A DNA stretch of 21,942 nucleotides. It comes from a virus. The stretch spans positions 1 to 21,942 of the IMG/VR virus record IMGVR_UViG_3300028666_000111; one strand, given 5' to 3'. Below, piece by piece: positions 1 through 7,678 of this stretch. The translations under genes and the position numbers were made by a program. The number at the start of each line of letters is the position of its first letter. Position 1 is the stretch's first letter. Under the pieces are notes generated by a model, which worked only from the letters and a program-made list of their open reading frames with translations, had not been told where the DNA came from and ran no database searches.

Positions 1-3000
1 TGATGATGAGGGTCTCGCTGGCGGCTATCGGAGCAAGATTCACAGTCTGAAGCGTGAGGCCGACATTTGGATAGGTGCCAGGAGAATACACGTTGTAGAA
101 ACACGTGATGTTGGGGTCATTCACTGAGAAAATGGCCGAGGTGGGCACGGCAGTGAAACCACGATTGGCAATGCCGTAGGTGAAATTCTCGGTATTGGAA
201 CCACCAGCCGTGATGTAGGTAAATGTGATTGGAAGAGCGGCAACGAGAGTGGCGACCGAGGACTGGCTCACCTGACCAATTTGGGTGTCCTGAATCTGAA
301 GCGCGTTGAAATCTTGACCGCCGACATTACCGGCGTAGTTGGTAACGCCATAACTCGCAAAAGAAGCGGATTGTGTCCATGTCGAGGTTCCCTCGCTTTT
401 GTTGATGGCTCGAATCCATAGAAATACGCTTGTGAATGATGGAACCGAATATGATATAACGATGTTTTGGTTGGCTGGAAGAGTCTGATTAGGATTGATC
501 GCCTGTCCATCAGATGGCGTGGCACTGTTGATATACCACTCGTAGAATGCAATGTCGTTGTCCGTAGAAGCTGTCCATGATCCTGTAACCGCTCCCATGA
601 TGTAGGAGACGCCGTTGGTGTAGTAGGCAGGCGGGACAATCGGGATCATTCCTTTCTGTGCGTATCCAATCTGAACGCTGGTTGGGGCCGTGGCCCTGGT
701 GAATACACTCTTGCTCGGAACCAAATAAGGAGAACCGACACCAGTCACAGTGCTGCTCACGATTCCATATGGACTATAAGCCTGAAGTGCCACAACGTAG
801 GTTTGGCCAGGAGTCAAATCGTTAACGGTAGCCCTGGTCGAATAACCCGAGTTGACAATCGTATTGGATGTCATCAGCGTCGAGCTGGTGGTGAGACCGT
901 ACTGAAGTTCTTGGCCAACCGCTCCGGCGGGAAGTGCCGGAATCGTGAACGTGAAGTCGATCAACACTGATCCGTCATTGGCGTTGTAGTAGCCAGACGA
1001 GTACAGAGATGGAGCGGTGGAGTTGCCAGGAGGAGTGAGATTGGCCCCGGTCGGGAAGGTCGGGACTGTTACCGTCACCGTGTTGCTAAGCGAAGAGGTC
1101 TCCTCGTTGTTGGCCTCGGTCAACACGTAGTAGCTGTACTGGAATCCAACAGAGACATTGAGGTCGGCATAGCCAGTATTTACGGATTCGTAGCCAATCA
1201 AAGAAGTTGCCGCTCCTGACGTGCGCCAAATCTGGTACTGAAGAACATCTAGGCTAGTCGATGGAATCCAGCTCAGGTTGACGATAGGGCCGCCGGGCGT
1301 GTTGGCAGTCAGACTGGACGGTGCTAGTGGAAGGGGATTGGGTAGGACGTAGGGCAGCCACGGCGAACCAGTTGGGACGACTGCCCCGACTAGGTTCTGA
1401 GTCAGATTCTGAATCTGGAAGTAGCGAGTTCCGGTCGTAGCGTTGTAAGCCCCGGTTTTGTCCAGAACGTGAAATAGCGACGGGTCGCTGAACGAGTTCA
1501 GATCAGCGTTGTAGTACATCCAGCCTGAGACGTTCGAAGTATGAGTGGCCGCTGTCGTGCCGAGTTGGCCGCGAAGCACTGAGACGGCATAGAGGCTGTT
1601 TGGCAGACCCGTGATGGTCCCGACCGACATTAGCTCGTTCTCAACGAGTAGCAGTAGTGTGTCGGCGCTCTGGTCAATAGCCGCCTGAGACACCATCGTC
1701 GGCATGTCCCAACTGACGCTATTGAAGTAGGCAGTGGAACTAGAACTGGTGATTCCCGACGCCATCACGCCTAAGGCTGGGTAGAAGTCTTGGTCGAGAA
1801 CCTCGTAGAATGGAGTGCCCGAACCACTGGCGAAGAACACCTTGGTGTTCGACACCGTGGCGGTCGGCCGATTGTAGAAGACCCCGATCTGTTGGAGATC
1901 ACCGTAGCCGTCTGGCAGCTCCCAGAACCGAATCTGATTCGAATCCACGCCCGGCACAGTGGGGAAGTTGAAGGTGGTGGATAAACCCGACGAGAAGACT
2001 CCGCCTTTGCTGACCGCATTCAACGTGAACCCGACACTGCCGGTCACGTCATTGAAGTAGTTGTAGAAGGTTCCAAGAGTGTTATCTAGCTCGACGTAGC
2101 TGGAACCACCTTCATTCCCCGATATCACGTAGTAGCCCAGATTGGTCGAGGGCGTGGGATTCCACGTGAGGCTCAAGTACTGATAGAACAGGTTCGAACC
2201 AGATAGAAGTCCGGTGACCAAAACCCCGGTGAAGTTGGTCGGCGGCAGGATCGGGGTCGGATTGCCCGAGTTGGGCGGGTTCGTCACGAGGTTGTAGTTC
2301 TGCTCGACCAGCGCGAAGATGCCCGTGTTGAACTGGAGGGCCGTGACATCGATGATTCCAGGGGCCGACTCCGTAGTAGACAGACACTGATAGATCGCCG
2401 CGTTGGTGAAGATCGTTCCACCGCCCGTCGTAGACAGAATGAAGGGTGAGCCTTTGTAAAGACCTGTCGGGAATCCGCTAGCCAGCGCCAGCACGGTCGT
2501 CCCGCTGGTCGGATTCGTTGTGACCGGAATAGTCTGGATTTGCGAATTGCGAATTAGCGCGATCTCGTCTGAGCCGGTGACTGATCCGCTCCCATCGAGG
2601 TAGAGGGCGGGTATGATGGCCGATAGCGTGTAGTTGTAGCCAGCACCGATCACCACGGGTCTATCCAGCACGATGTTCTTTCGCCCAGTATCAAAGGTAA
2701 CGATACGGCCACCTTGGTTTTGGTTGTTGCGGAAGTTGTCGTAGACGTTGAATACGTCACCGGGACGGATGAAGAGACCTTCCAGTCCAACCTGGAACGA
2801 GATCGCTTCAGTCAAGGTCTGTTCTGCCGTCAGAATCCACTGGCCGAGTCTCGTGGCCTGACCAATCGAGGTGCAAGCGAAGGCGGCGGCCTGCTTCTCG
2901 ATGTAGCCGTATCGCAGGAATCCGGCTGTGTCTTGAACGTAGGCGGTGTTCTGTCTGTAGAAGTTGTTCGGGTCATTGTAGCGGACCAGAGCTACTGTGG

Positions 3001-4549
3001 ACCTCGTATTCCGCGCCGAATCAGTGTAGTTGAACTGCCCTTTGATGACATTCGCGTTGGTATAAGCGTAGATCGGGGTCTTGTCGGCGGTCTGCGACGT
3101 GTAGATCGAGCCGTTCTGGTAATAGACCATTCCACGGAAGACCGAGGCGAGATTCAGGAGAACGTTGTAGGCGTCATCGGCACTGGTGATGTTGACGTTA
3201 CAGGTGAATCGGGGCTCCTGGCCGCCGTTGTTCTGGCCGTTGTCCACGAACGTGTCGCAGTACTGGGCGATCTGGTATAGACTCCATTTGTCAACGAGTG
3301 CGGGCTGGATGTAGCTGCCCAGACCGTAGCGCGGATTGGTCAGGATGTCGTAGAATATCCAAGCGGGGTTGTTGGTCCAAACCCCAGTCTTGAAGTCGCC
3401 AGTCCACACATTTGGGTAGATCGCGGGCGTGCAGGTCGTGTTGACACCGGAGAAATAGGCCGTGGTAAGGCCGTCGCCAGGCGGCACTCCGATGGGCGGC
3501 GTGCTGACTCCGAACACAAACTGCGGGGCGGGCGTCCCATTGTTCACGAATGACACGGTCGTATTCGGGGCGAAATAGGCTCCTGTTACCGACTGCCCCA
3601 CGTAGATGCCATTCATCGTGGAGTAGCCCTGCTGCTGCATCCCAATGTTCTGGGACGCGCCGGTTCCGTTAGCCGAGATGTTCACTACTCCGGTGAACGT
3701 GGGATTGCTGTAGTTAGTCGGTGTATAGCCGTTCGGAACGCTGATCTGAAGACCATTGATCAGATAAGCGCGATTCGGGATGGTGGAGAACTGATCGGCG
3801 GCAATGAAGGTGCCGACCAAAGCCGTGTTTGGGTAGTTGAACGAGCTGGCCGAGACGACGCCGATTGAGTTGACGAAGATCGTATTCTGGGTGTAGGTTG
3901 ACAGAATGTCTACGTCGGTCTTGTAGATTTTAACCACCCACTGGTAGAACGAAGCCGGCGGATTGGTCTTCGGCAGCGTATAGATCGTCGTGAACAGATA
4001 TGGGCTCGTGCATTTGCCATTGATCGTGATCTGATCCAGGTTCTCGAACGCACTACCATTCAACGAGATGTCAACGTTGTACTTGACAACGAACCCATTC
4101 ACATTCCCGTTAGTGTCCTCGGTGTAGAGGGCCGGGACATTCATCGTCACTTTGATCGAGTCGGCGTCCGGGTAGCTAGTCGTGTTGAAGGTGGCTGTGA
4201 CCACCTTGACGTTGCCTGCTCCGGGCGGGGGATTGGTGATCTGCGTGTTCGAGGTGAGCGGGATGATGTTCTCGACGTTCTCGAATCCCGACATCGGAGA
4301 TTGCCCGGTCGTCCCGAGGGCGTAGAACACAGCATAGCCCTGACCCGACACGTTGAAGTTGTACGATCCGTCGTTGGGATTGCGGACCTGCACATTGTCG
4401 TACAGGATCGAAGTCAACGGATCGTACCCATACGGGCCGGGCTGCTGGACAAAGCCTTGCAGCGGGCCTTCGCCCAGGACATCTACGATTCGAATGTAGC
4501 TTCTTGAGACTAGGCTGTTGGCCGCTTCGACTGGGGTTGTGCTAGCCAT
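1..4549 (-). CDS. J: Tail tip / host specificity protein J-like, partial at left edge
   Basis: Central tail-tip protein that forms the tip of the tail and normally ends in the receptor-binding part. The frame starts at ATG 4549, overlapping the stop of the preceding gene as TAATG, and I read it through to the window edge without a stop (1516 codons), so the C-terminus is missing. Residues 16-28 read RSYIRIVDVLGEG, the signature start of the lambda J / TipJ family, and NNPAWIFYDILTNPRYG near residue 393 is another family hallmark. The regions after it (DDAYNVLLNLASVFRG; a long stretch near residues 440-560) also fit. Four fibronectin type III-like segments can be seen at about 768-866, 1072-1163, 1180-1265 and 1305-1395. 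About 90 residues (roughly 277-368) are inserted before the YPNVW segment compared with lambda J as I remember it. There is no clear Shine-Dalgarno sequence, so translation is probably coupled to gene I. Already longer than lambda J (1132 residues). Confidence 0.95.
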   Translation of the reverse strand, partial: MASTTPVEAANSLVSRSYIRIVDVLGEGPLQGFVQQPGPYGYDPLTSILYDNVQVRNPNDGSYNFNVSGQGYAVFYALGTTGQSPMSGFENVENIIPLTSNTQITNPPPGAGNVKVVTATFNTTSYPDADSIKVTMNVPALYTEDTNGNVNGFVVKYNVDISLNGSAFENLDQITINGKCTSPYLFTTIYTLPKTNPPASFYQWVVKIYKTDVDILSTYTQNTIFVNSIGVVSASSFNYPNTALVGTFIAADQFSTIPNRAYLINGLQISVPNGYTPTNYSNPTFTGVVNISANGTGASQNIGMQQQGYSTMNGIYVGQSVTGAYFAPNTTVSFVNNGTPAPQFVFGVSTPPIGVPPGDGLTTAYFSGVNTTCTPAIYPNVWTGDFKTGVWTNNPAWIFYDILTNPRYGLGSYIQPALVDKWSLYQIAQYCDTFVDNGQNNGGQEPRFTCNVNITSADDAYNVLLNLASVFRGMVYYQNGSIYTSQTADKTPIYAYTNANVIKGQFNYTDSARNTRSTVALVRYNDPNNFYRQNTAYVQDTAGFLRYGYIEKQAAAFACTSIGQATRLGQWILTAEQTLTEAISFQVGLEGLFIRPGDVFNVYDNFRNNQNQGGRIVTFDTGRKNIVLDRPVVIGAGYNYTLSAIIPALYLDGSGSVTGSDEIALIRNSQIQTIPVTTNPTSGTTVLALASGFPTGLYKGSPFILSTTGGGTIFTNAAIYQCLSTTESAPGIIDVTALQFNTGIFALVEQNYNLVTNPPNSGNPTPILPPTNFTGVLVTGLLSGSNLFYQYLSLTWNPTPSTNLGYYVISGNEGGSSYVELDNTLGTFYNYFNDVTGSVGFTLNAVSKGGVFSSGLSTTFNFPTVPGVDSNQIRFWELPDGYGDLQQIGVFYNRPTATVSNTKVFFASGSGTPFYEVLDQDFYPALGVMASGITSSSSTAYFNSVSWDMPTMVSQAAIDQSADTLLLLVENELMSVGTITGLPNSLYAVSVLRGQLGTTAATHTSNVSGWMYYNADLNSFSDPSLFHVLDKTGAYNATTGTRYFQIQNLTQNLVGAVVPTGSPWLPYVLPNPLPLAPSSLTANTPGGPIVNLSWIPSTSLDVLQYQIWRTSGAATSLIGYESVNTGYADLNVSVGFQYSYYVLTEANNEETSSLSNTVTVTVPTFPTGANLTPPGNSTAPSLYSSGYYNANDGSVLIDFTFTIPALPAGAVGQELQYGLTTSSTLMTSNTIVNSGYSTRATVNDLTPGQTYVVALQAYSPYGIVSSTVTGVGSPYLVPSKSVFTRATAPTSVQIGYAQKGMIPIVPPAYYTNGVSYIMGAVTGSWTASTDNDIAFYEWYINSATPSDGQAINPNQTLPANQNIVISYSVPSFTSVFLWIRAINKSEGTSTWTQSASFASYGVTNYAGNVGGQDFNALQIQDTQIGQVSQSSVATLVAALPITFTYITAGGSNTENFTYGIANRGFTAVPTSAIFSVNDPNITCFYNVYSPGTYPNVGLTLQTVNLAPIAASETLII

Positions 4550-5223
4550 TATGGAGTCGCGTTGGTGTTCGAAGTGGTGCCACCAGCGGAGTACTGATAG
4601 CCGCCGCCGGGCAGCGGGATCGTATCGACTTTACCCAAAGTAGTGTTGGAGGTGGCTTGTGTGTCCACGCTGTCGAAGTTGATGCAAATCGGGATTGGGG
4701 TCACTAGACAGGTACCGTAGATCAGGGGGACCGGTCCACCCTGGTTGGCGGTGGCGGCATTGCCTTGGAAGTTGTAGGATTGAAGCTGGGCGACCTGTTT
4801 GGGAACTGGGGTCATTAGCTGTTCGATGCCGCCGAAGACCAATCCAGCGCCGAATGCAGCCAAAGAGGCAGTGATGAAGATCGGGGTTCCAGTAAAGACA
4901 GTTAGTGCTATCGCCGCGACGATCAATATGATTCCAGCAATGATCTTCCCCCAACCACTGTTCGCCCCTCTGATCGTGGGCATGATGAAGATGTCGTTCT
5001 GACCACTACGATTGGCCAGCTCGGTCCGGTCTAACAGTGAGTCCTTCTTCCCCACCGCGACCTTGTAGAACTTCTTCTGCCCATCCTTGGCCAGATACCG
5101 TTTGAAAGCCCCACCGGTGTTCACGTCAATCGCATGGACGGCCTCTGCGGGGCTGCTCACGAGCAGCTCCCACTTCTTGCCGAATAACTTGCCGAGTTTG
5201 CCTCCTAGATGAATTGTAGTCAT
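4549..5223 (-). CDS. I: Tail assembly protein I-like (224 aa)
   Basis: Lambda I-family tail-tip assembly protein, acting with J, K and L in building the tail tip. The N-terminal part (1-85) has the family pattern LGGKLGKLFGKKW followed by SSPAEAVHAI. Residues 92-110 and 113-132 are two hydrophobic, glycine-rich segments typical of this family. Residues 149-184 carry the usual C-terminal element with SYNFQGNAATANQGGPVPLIYG. The start at ATG 5223 is supported by AAGGA about 7 bases upstream. The gene follows K after 45 bp and its TAA overlaps the ATG of J by one base (TAATG). The last 40 residues are Gly/Ser/Thr-rich and probably flexible. Family assignment rests on motif recognition and on the exact lambda gene order around it. 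Confidence 0.9.
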   Translation of the reverse strand: MTTIHLGGKLGKLFGKKWELLVSSPAEAVHAIDVNTGGAFKRYLAKDGQKKFYKVAVGKKDSLLDRTELANRSGQNDIFIMPTIRGANSGWGKIIAGIILIVAAIALTVFTGTPIFITASLAAFGAGLVFGGIEQLMTPVPKQVAQLQSYNFQGNAATANQGGPVPLIYGTCLVTPIPICINFDSVDTQATSNTTLGKVDTIPLPGGGYQYSAGGTTSNTNATP

Positions 5224-5268
5224 TTGCCTGTCCTTTCCCTTGATCTCTCCGAACCTGTCTGGTTGGAG

Positions 5269-5279
5269 TTACACCGAAT
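5269..5279 (-). promoter_or_regulatory. Copy 1 of the conserved intergenic motif ATYYRGTGTAA
   Basis: Reads ATTCGGTGTAA on the coding strand; its last three bases are the stop codon of K. Followed by CTCC, as in the copy at 14155. A short inverted repeat, GAGGC-ACAAAA-GCCTC, lies just upstream at about 5283-5298, inside the end of K. The ATG of I is 45 bases downstream. The role is unknown; see the other three copies. Confidence 0.5.
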
Positions 5280-5994
5280 TGATGAGGCTTTTGTGCCTCA
5301 GAATACACTTGAGATGGCTCACCCACCGACCGTCGATCAAGTCGATGTGACTCAACGCGTTAAGAGGGTGGTGAAGCATTCGTTGGGGGCTGACAAACAC
5401 CGCCAAATGCTGTGGACACCGCTTCTTCAGGTCGAACAGCAGTCCGTCATGTAGCCTGATCTCGGTCTGCCCGACTTCGAACCGCACGAATCCCTCCTTT
5501 TCGAAGTTGTCCAAAATCGCGCTGGAATCAGTCGTGTCGAAGGTCTTATCGCGGTCGTAATCCCCCAGGTTCAGTCCCAATTCCTGTCGGTACCAGTGAC
5601 GACAGGTCGAATAGCAGTCTTCAAACCCCCAGATGAAGCGGCGACCCTGGTAAGAGACCCGATAACTGTCGGGCAAATGCTCTACCCAAGACTGGCTGGC
5701 CACATCGTACATGTAGAACGGCAAGCAGGCTTCCTCGGCTGTCTCTAGATCACTCTCGCTGAACACAGCGGGGCCATTCGGATGGGAATGGTAGCAAGCG
5801 ATCACATCTCCCTGTTTCAGACAGGATAGATGGTCATCAGCGGCGATCTCGAAGTTCGTGGTTGGGTCCTCTGCGATATTCACACAAGGGAATAGCCCAG
5901 GCCCACTGTCGTTGGCGTAGATCAGACCACAGACCTCTACAGTCGGGGTAGCCTTCGCCAGTTCAATGATCTGTTTCTTCAGTCCCGTGTGCAT
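5269..5994 (-). CDS. K: Tail assembly protein K-like: JAMM/Mov34 plus NlpC/P60 hydrolase (241 aa)
   Basis: Two-domain tail protein. The N-terminal JAB/MPN metalloprotease-like domain keeps the full JAMM motif: E20 in TVEVCGLIY, then H69-S-H71-P, seven residues, S79-x-x-D82. The C-terminal NlpC/P60 cysteine peptidase-like domain has D126-C127 in FEDCYSTCRHWYRQ as nucleophile and H196 in PQHLAVFV as catalytic His, followed by the RMLHH turn seen in lambda K. In the family this domain is thought to cut peptidoglycan or a tail component. I chose ATG 5994, four bases after the L stop, because the frame stays open to 6165 but those 57 extra residues overlap L and look like shadow sequence (basic, unrelated to K). 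No strong Shine-Dalgarno precedes 5994, which suggests coupling to L. All catalytic residues are present, so both domains may be active. Confidence 0.92.
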   Translation of the reverse strand: MHTGLKKQIIELAKATPTVEVCGLIYANDSGPGLFPCVNIAEDPTTNFEIAADDHLSCLKQGDVIACYHSHPNGPAVFSESDLETAEEACLPFYMYDVASQSWVEHLPDSYRVSYQGRRFIWGFEDCYSTCRHWYRQELGLNLGDYDRDKTFDTTDSSAILDNFEKEGFVRFEVGQTEIRLHDGLLFDLKKRCPQHLAVFVSPQRMLHHPLNALSHIDLIDGRWVSHLKCILRHKSLINSV

Positions 5995-5998
5995 CAGA

Positions 5999-6910
5999 CT
6001 ACTTCGACACCACGTACGGAGCCAGAGACACGCCGGGGAAGCCGCCGAAGCGTAGAGGTTGACCGGGGTACCGAATCTTGCAACCCGCAATGGACTTGGG
6101 GCAGGCATCCTGCACCCAGAGGGCCGGATTGTTGATTGGGCTGTTCTGGTTCCCCGTAGTACCATTGGTAGTACAGACGTACAAGACCTGGAGGTTCGAG
6201 ATCGTGGGGAGATTGGACGTGATGATCACATAGTCTCCCTGTGCATAGGTGGAACTGGAGTTGTAGACGCCCCGCGCGTTTAGAGTGTAGCCATAGCCGC
6301 CGGCACCAAAGACCATGTTGTTCTGGTCGGCCAATGGAGCCCCGCTATACCCGCATGTCGGTCCATCGCGGTAGTTGAACCAACACGTGTTGGCGTTGAT
6401 CTGGCGGCGAGGCAGCTTGACCGAGTCCACCTCGAACAGACTGCCCAACTCCCATTCCACCACTTGCTGGTTCTCACTAATCTTCCGGTTCACATACCAG
6501 ATTTCCTGGGGATAAGCCGCTGTCGGATCGGGTGTTCCCCAGGGATTCTTCCCATTGGGCCAGTTGATTGCGTCGATGAACCGAGCAAAGACCCTCTGTC
6601 GGATCACTCGTGCGCCGATCAGATTCCGGTTCTGTAGCAGAAGGTTGGACACGAACCCGTTGATGTTGGACGCCATCAGCGATGGGCGTGGAATCCTGCC
6701 AGTCCCATCGGCCGCCACGTTTCGGACCATGATTGGGAACGGGATGTAGGTGATTCCATTGAAGATGACCGGCTGGTAGGACGTGCTGGTGCCGTCGATG
6801 AAGGAGAAGGTCTCGGGCAGTCCGATGCTAGACCCATCTAGTGTCCACAGAGAGAGCAGGGTGGAAGGCGTGAAGGACAGCGCCTCGATCTGTACGAGTT
6901 GTTCGGGCAT
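5999..6910 (-). CDS. L: Minor tail protein L-like with iron-sulfur cysteines and an inserted module (303 aa)
   Basis: Lambda L-family tail-tip protein, which in lambda coordinates a 4Fe-4S cluster through four cysteines in its C-terminal domain. The N-terminal part (1-165) shows the L pattern, including LVQIEALSF, a conserved FNGITYIPFP stretch and VEWELGSLFEVDSVKLPRR. The four expected cysteines are C176, C186, C270 and C277; the last pair sits in ACPKSIAGCKIRYPG, close to the family consensus, and the protein ends in RFGGFPG plus a short tail. Lambda has 23 residues between Cys 2 and Cys 3, whereas here there are 84. The extra segment (about 212-268) has a YAQGDYVII ... VLYVC ... NNPALWVQ pattern resembling small carbohydrate-binding modules of the CBM5/12 type, and it adds a fifth Cys (C246). 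Starts at ATG 6910, nine bases after the M stop; no strong ribosome binding site. Confidence 0.92.
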   Translation of the reverse strand: MPEQLVQIEALSFTPSTLLSLWTLDGSSIGLPETFSFIDGTSTSYQPVIFNGITYIPFPIMVRNVAADGTGRIPRPSLMASNINGFVSNLLLQNRNLIGARVIRQRVFARFIDAINWPNGKNPWGTPDPTAAYPQEIWYVNRKISENQQVVEWELGSLFEVDSVKLPRRQINANTCWFNYRDGPTCGYSGAPLADQNNMVFGAGGYGYTLNARGVYNSSSTYAQGDYVIITSNLPTISNLQVLYVCTTNGTTGNQNSPINNPALWVQDACPKSIAGCKIRYPGQPLRFGGFPGVSLAPYVVSK

Positions 6911-6919
6911 TTGGTTAGA

Positions 6920-7675
6920 CTAGAAGTCGAAGACGCGCTTCACGGTGAAGGACACGTCGTTGATGTTCCAAGACTTGGTCACCACGCGGGGGCCAGAGGT
7001 CGAGATGAACTTCTGATTCGGCTGGTTGTCCAGCTCTGGAATGGGGATCATGATCGGGAAGCTGTAGACGCCAGCATTGAGTTGGACGAACGCCCGAATA
7101 GCCTTGGCCTCACGATTGCTGCGGTCGGTGAAGACTAGGTTGAACTGGTCTGTGTTGGGGTTGATTGAGGCAGCCTGCCGCTGCTCGTAGCCAGGCTCGA
7201 ATGCAGCTGCGATCACGTTCTGCTGGGTCTCAACAGAGGTCGTATAGCCGGGAACGAACAGGCATCCGGTGGACCAAGCCGGGGAGCAAAGGGTAGTGAT
7301 GATTCCAGCTGAGACGGTCGCTTGATTCTGCCCCCATCCCGCGTTGAGGTAGGTGATCGTCCCGCTGCCGCCAGCCGTGATCATTCCTGTGTAGTTCACC
7401 GTGGGATCGAACGAGCAACCTGAGATTGACACCATCGAGCCGCCTGCGAAGAACGGGCCTCCGGTATAGGTGTAGGTCAGAACGGTGGTATCGTTCCCAC
7501 GCGTGTAGCCGACCACATTGTACCGGTAAACGCCGCTGGGGCTCCATCCCTGGTTGTTGGGCTGGGTGGAGAAGTAGGTGTTGGGGTCGCCCGCCGACAC
7601 GCCGCCAACCACATCGTATTGTTGATAGGTGATGGAGCCGGACCACGGCGGGAAGAATAGTGAGGTATAAGCCAT
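6920..7675 (-). CDS. M: Minor tail protein M-like with long N-terminal extension (251 aa)
   Basis: The C-terminal 115 residues (about 137-251) match the lambda M family: a start like FVPGYTTSVETQQNVI, then GYEQRQAASINPNTD, where the family has a GYxQR...GIN signature, then a beta-rich stretch ending in FTVKRVFDF. In lambda, M joins the tip complex near the tape measure. Lambda M has only about 109 residues; here residues 1-136 are an additional Gly/Ser/Thr/Tyr-rich, beta-looking domain with W11, W44, W114 and W134 and Cys 87, 130 and 138. Its opening (ITYQQYDVV ... YFST) resembles the module inserted in L. The ATG is three bases after the stop of the tape measure gene, so translation is probably coupled. 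The position between tape measure and L supports the call. Confidence 0.88.
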   Translation of the reverse strand: MAYTSLFFPPWSGSITYQQYDVVGGVSAGDPNTYFSTQPNNQGWSPSGVYRYNVVGYTRGNDTTVLTYTYTGGPFFAGGSMVSISGCSFDPTVNYTGMITAGGSGTITYLNAGWGQNQATVSAGIITTLCSPAWSTGCLFVPGYTTSVETQQNVIAAAFEPGYEQRQAASINPNTDQFNLVFTDRSNREAKAIRAFVQLNAGVYSFPIMIPIPELDNQPNQKFISTSGPRVVTKSWNINDVSFTVKRVFDF

Positions 7676-7678
7676 GGA

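Noticed and set aside
1771-2019. Short open frames on both strands within J, and similar ones within the tape measure, portal and terL genes
   Set aside because: They overlap well-supported genes, lack family features and have no convincing ribosome binding sites.
2714-3280. A 188-codon open frame on the plus strand
   Set aside because: It lies wholly antisense to J, whose frame is uninterrupted and carries family motifs on both sides. The peptide is Val/Gly/Arg-rich as expected for a shadow frame.
5995-6165. Upstream extension of K by 57 residues
   Set aside because: The extension overlaps L, looks basic and unrelated to K proteins, and ATG 5994 directly precedes the recognisable JAMM domain.
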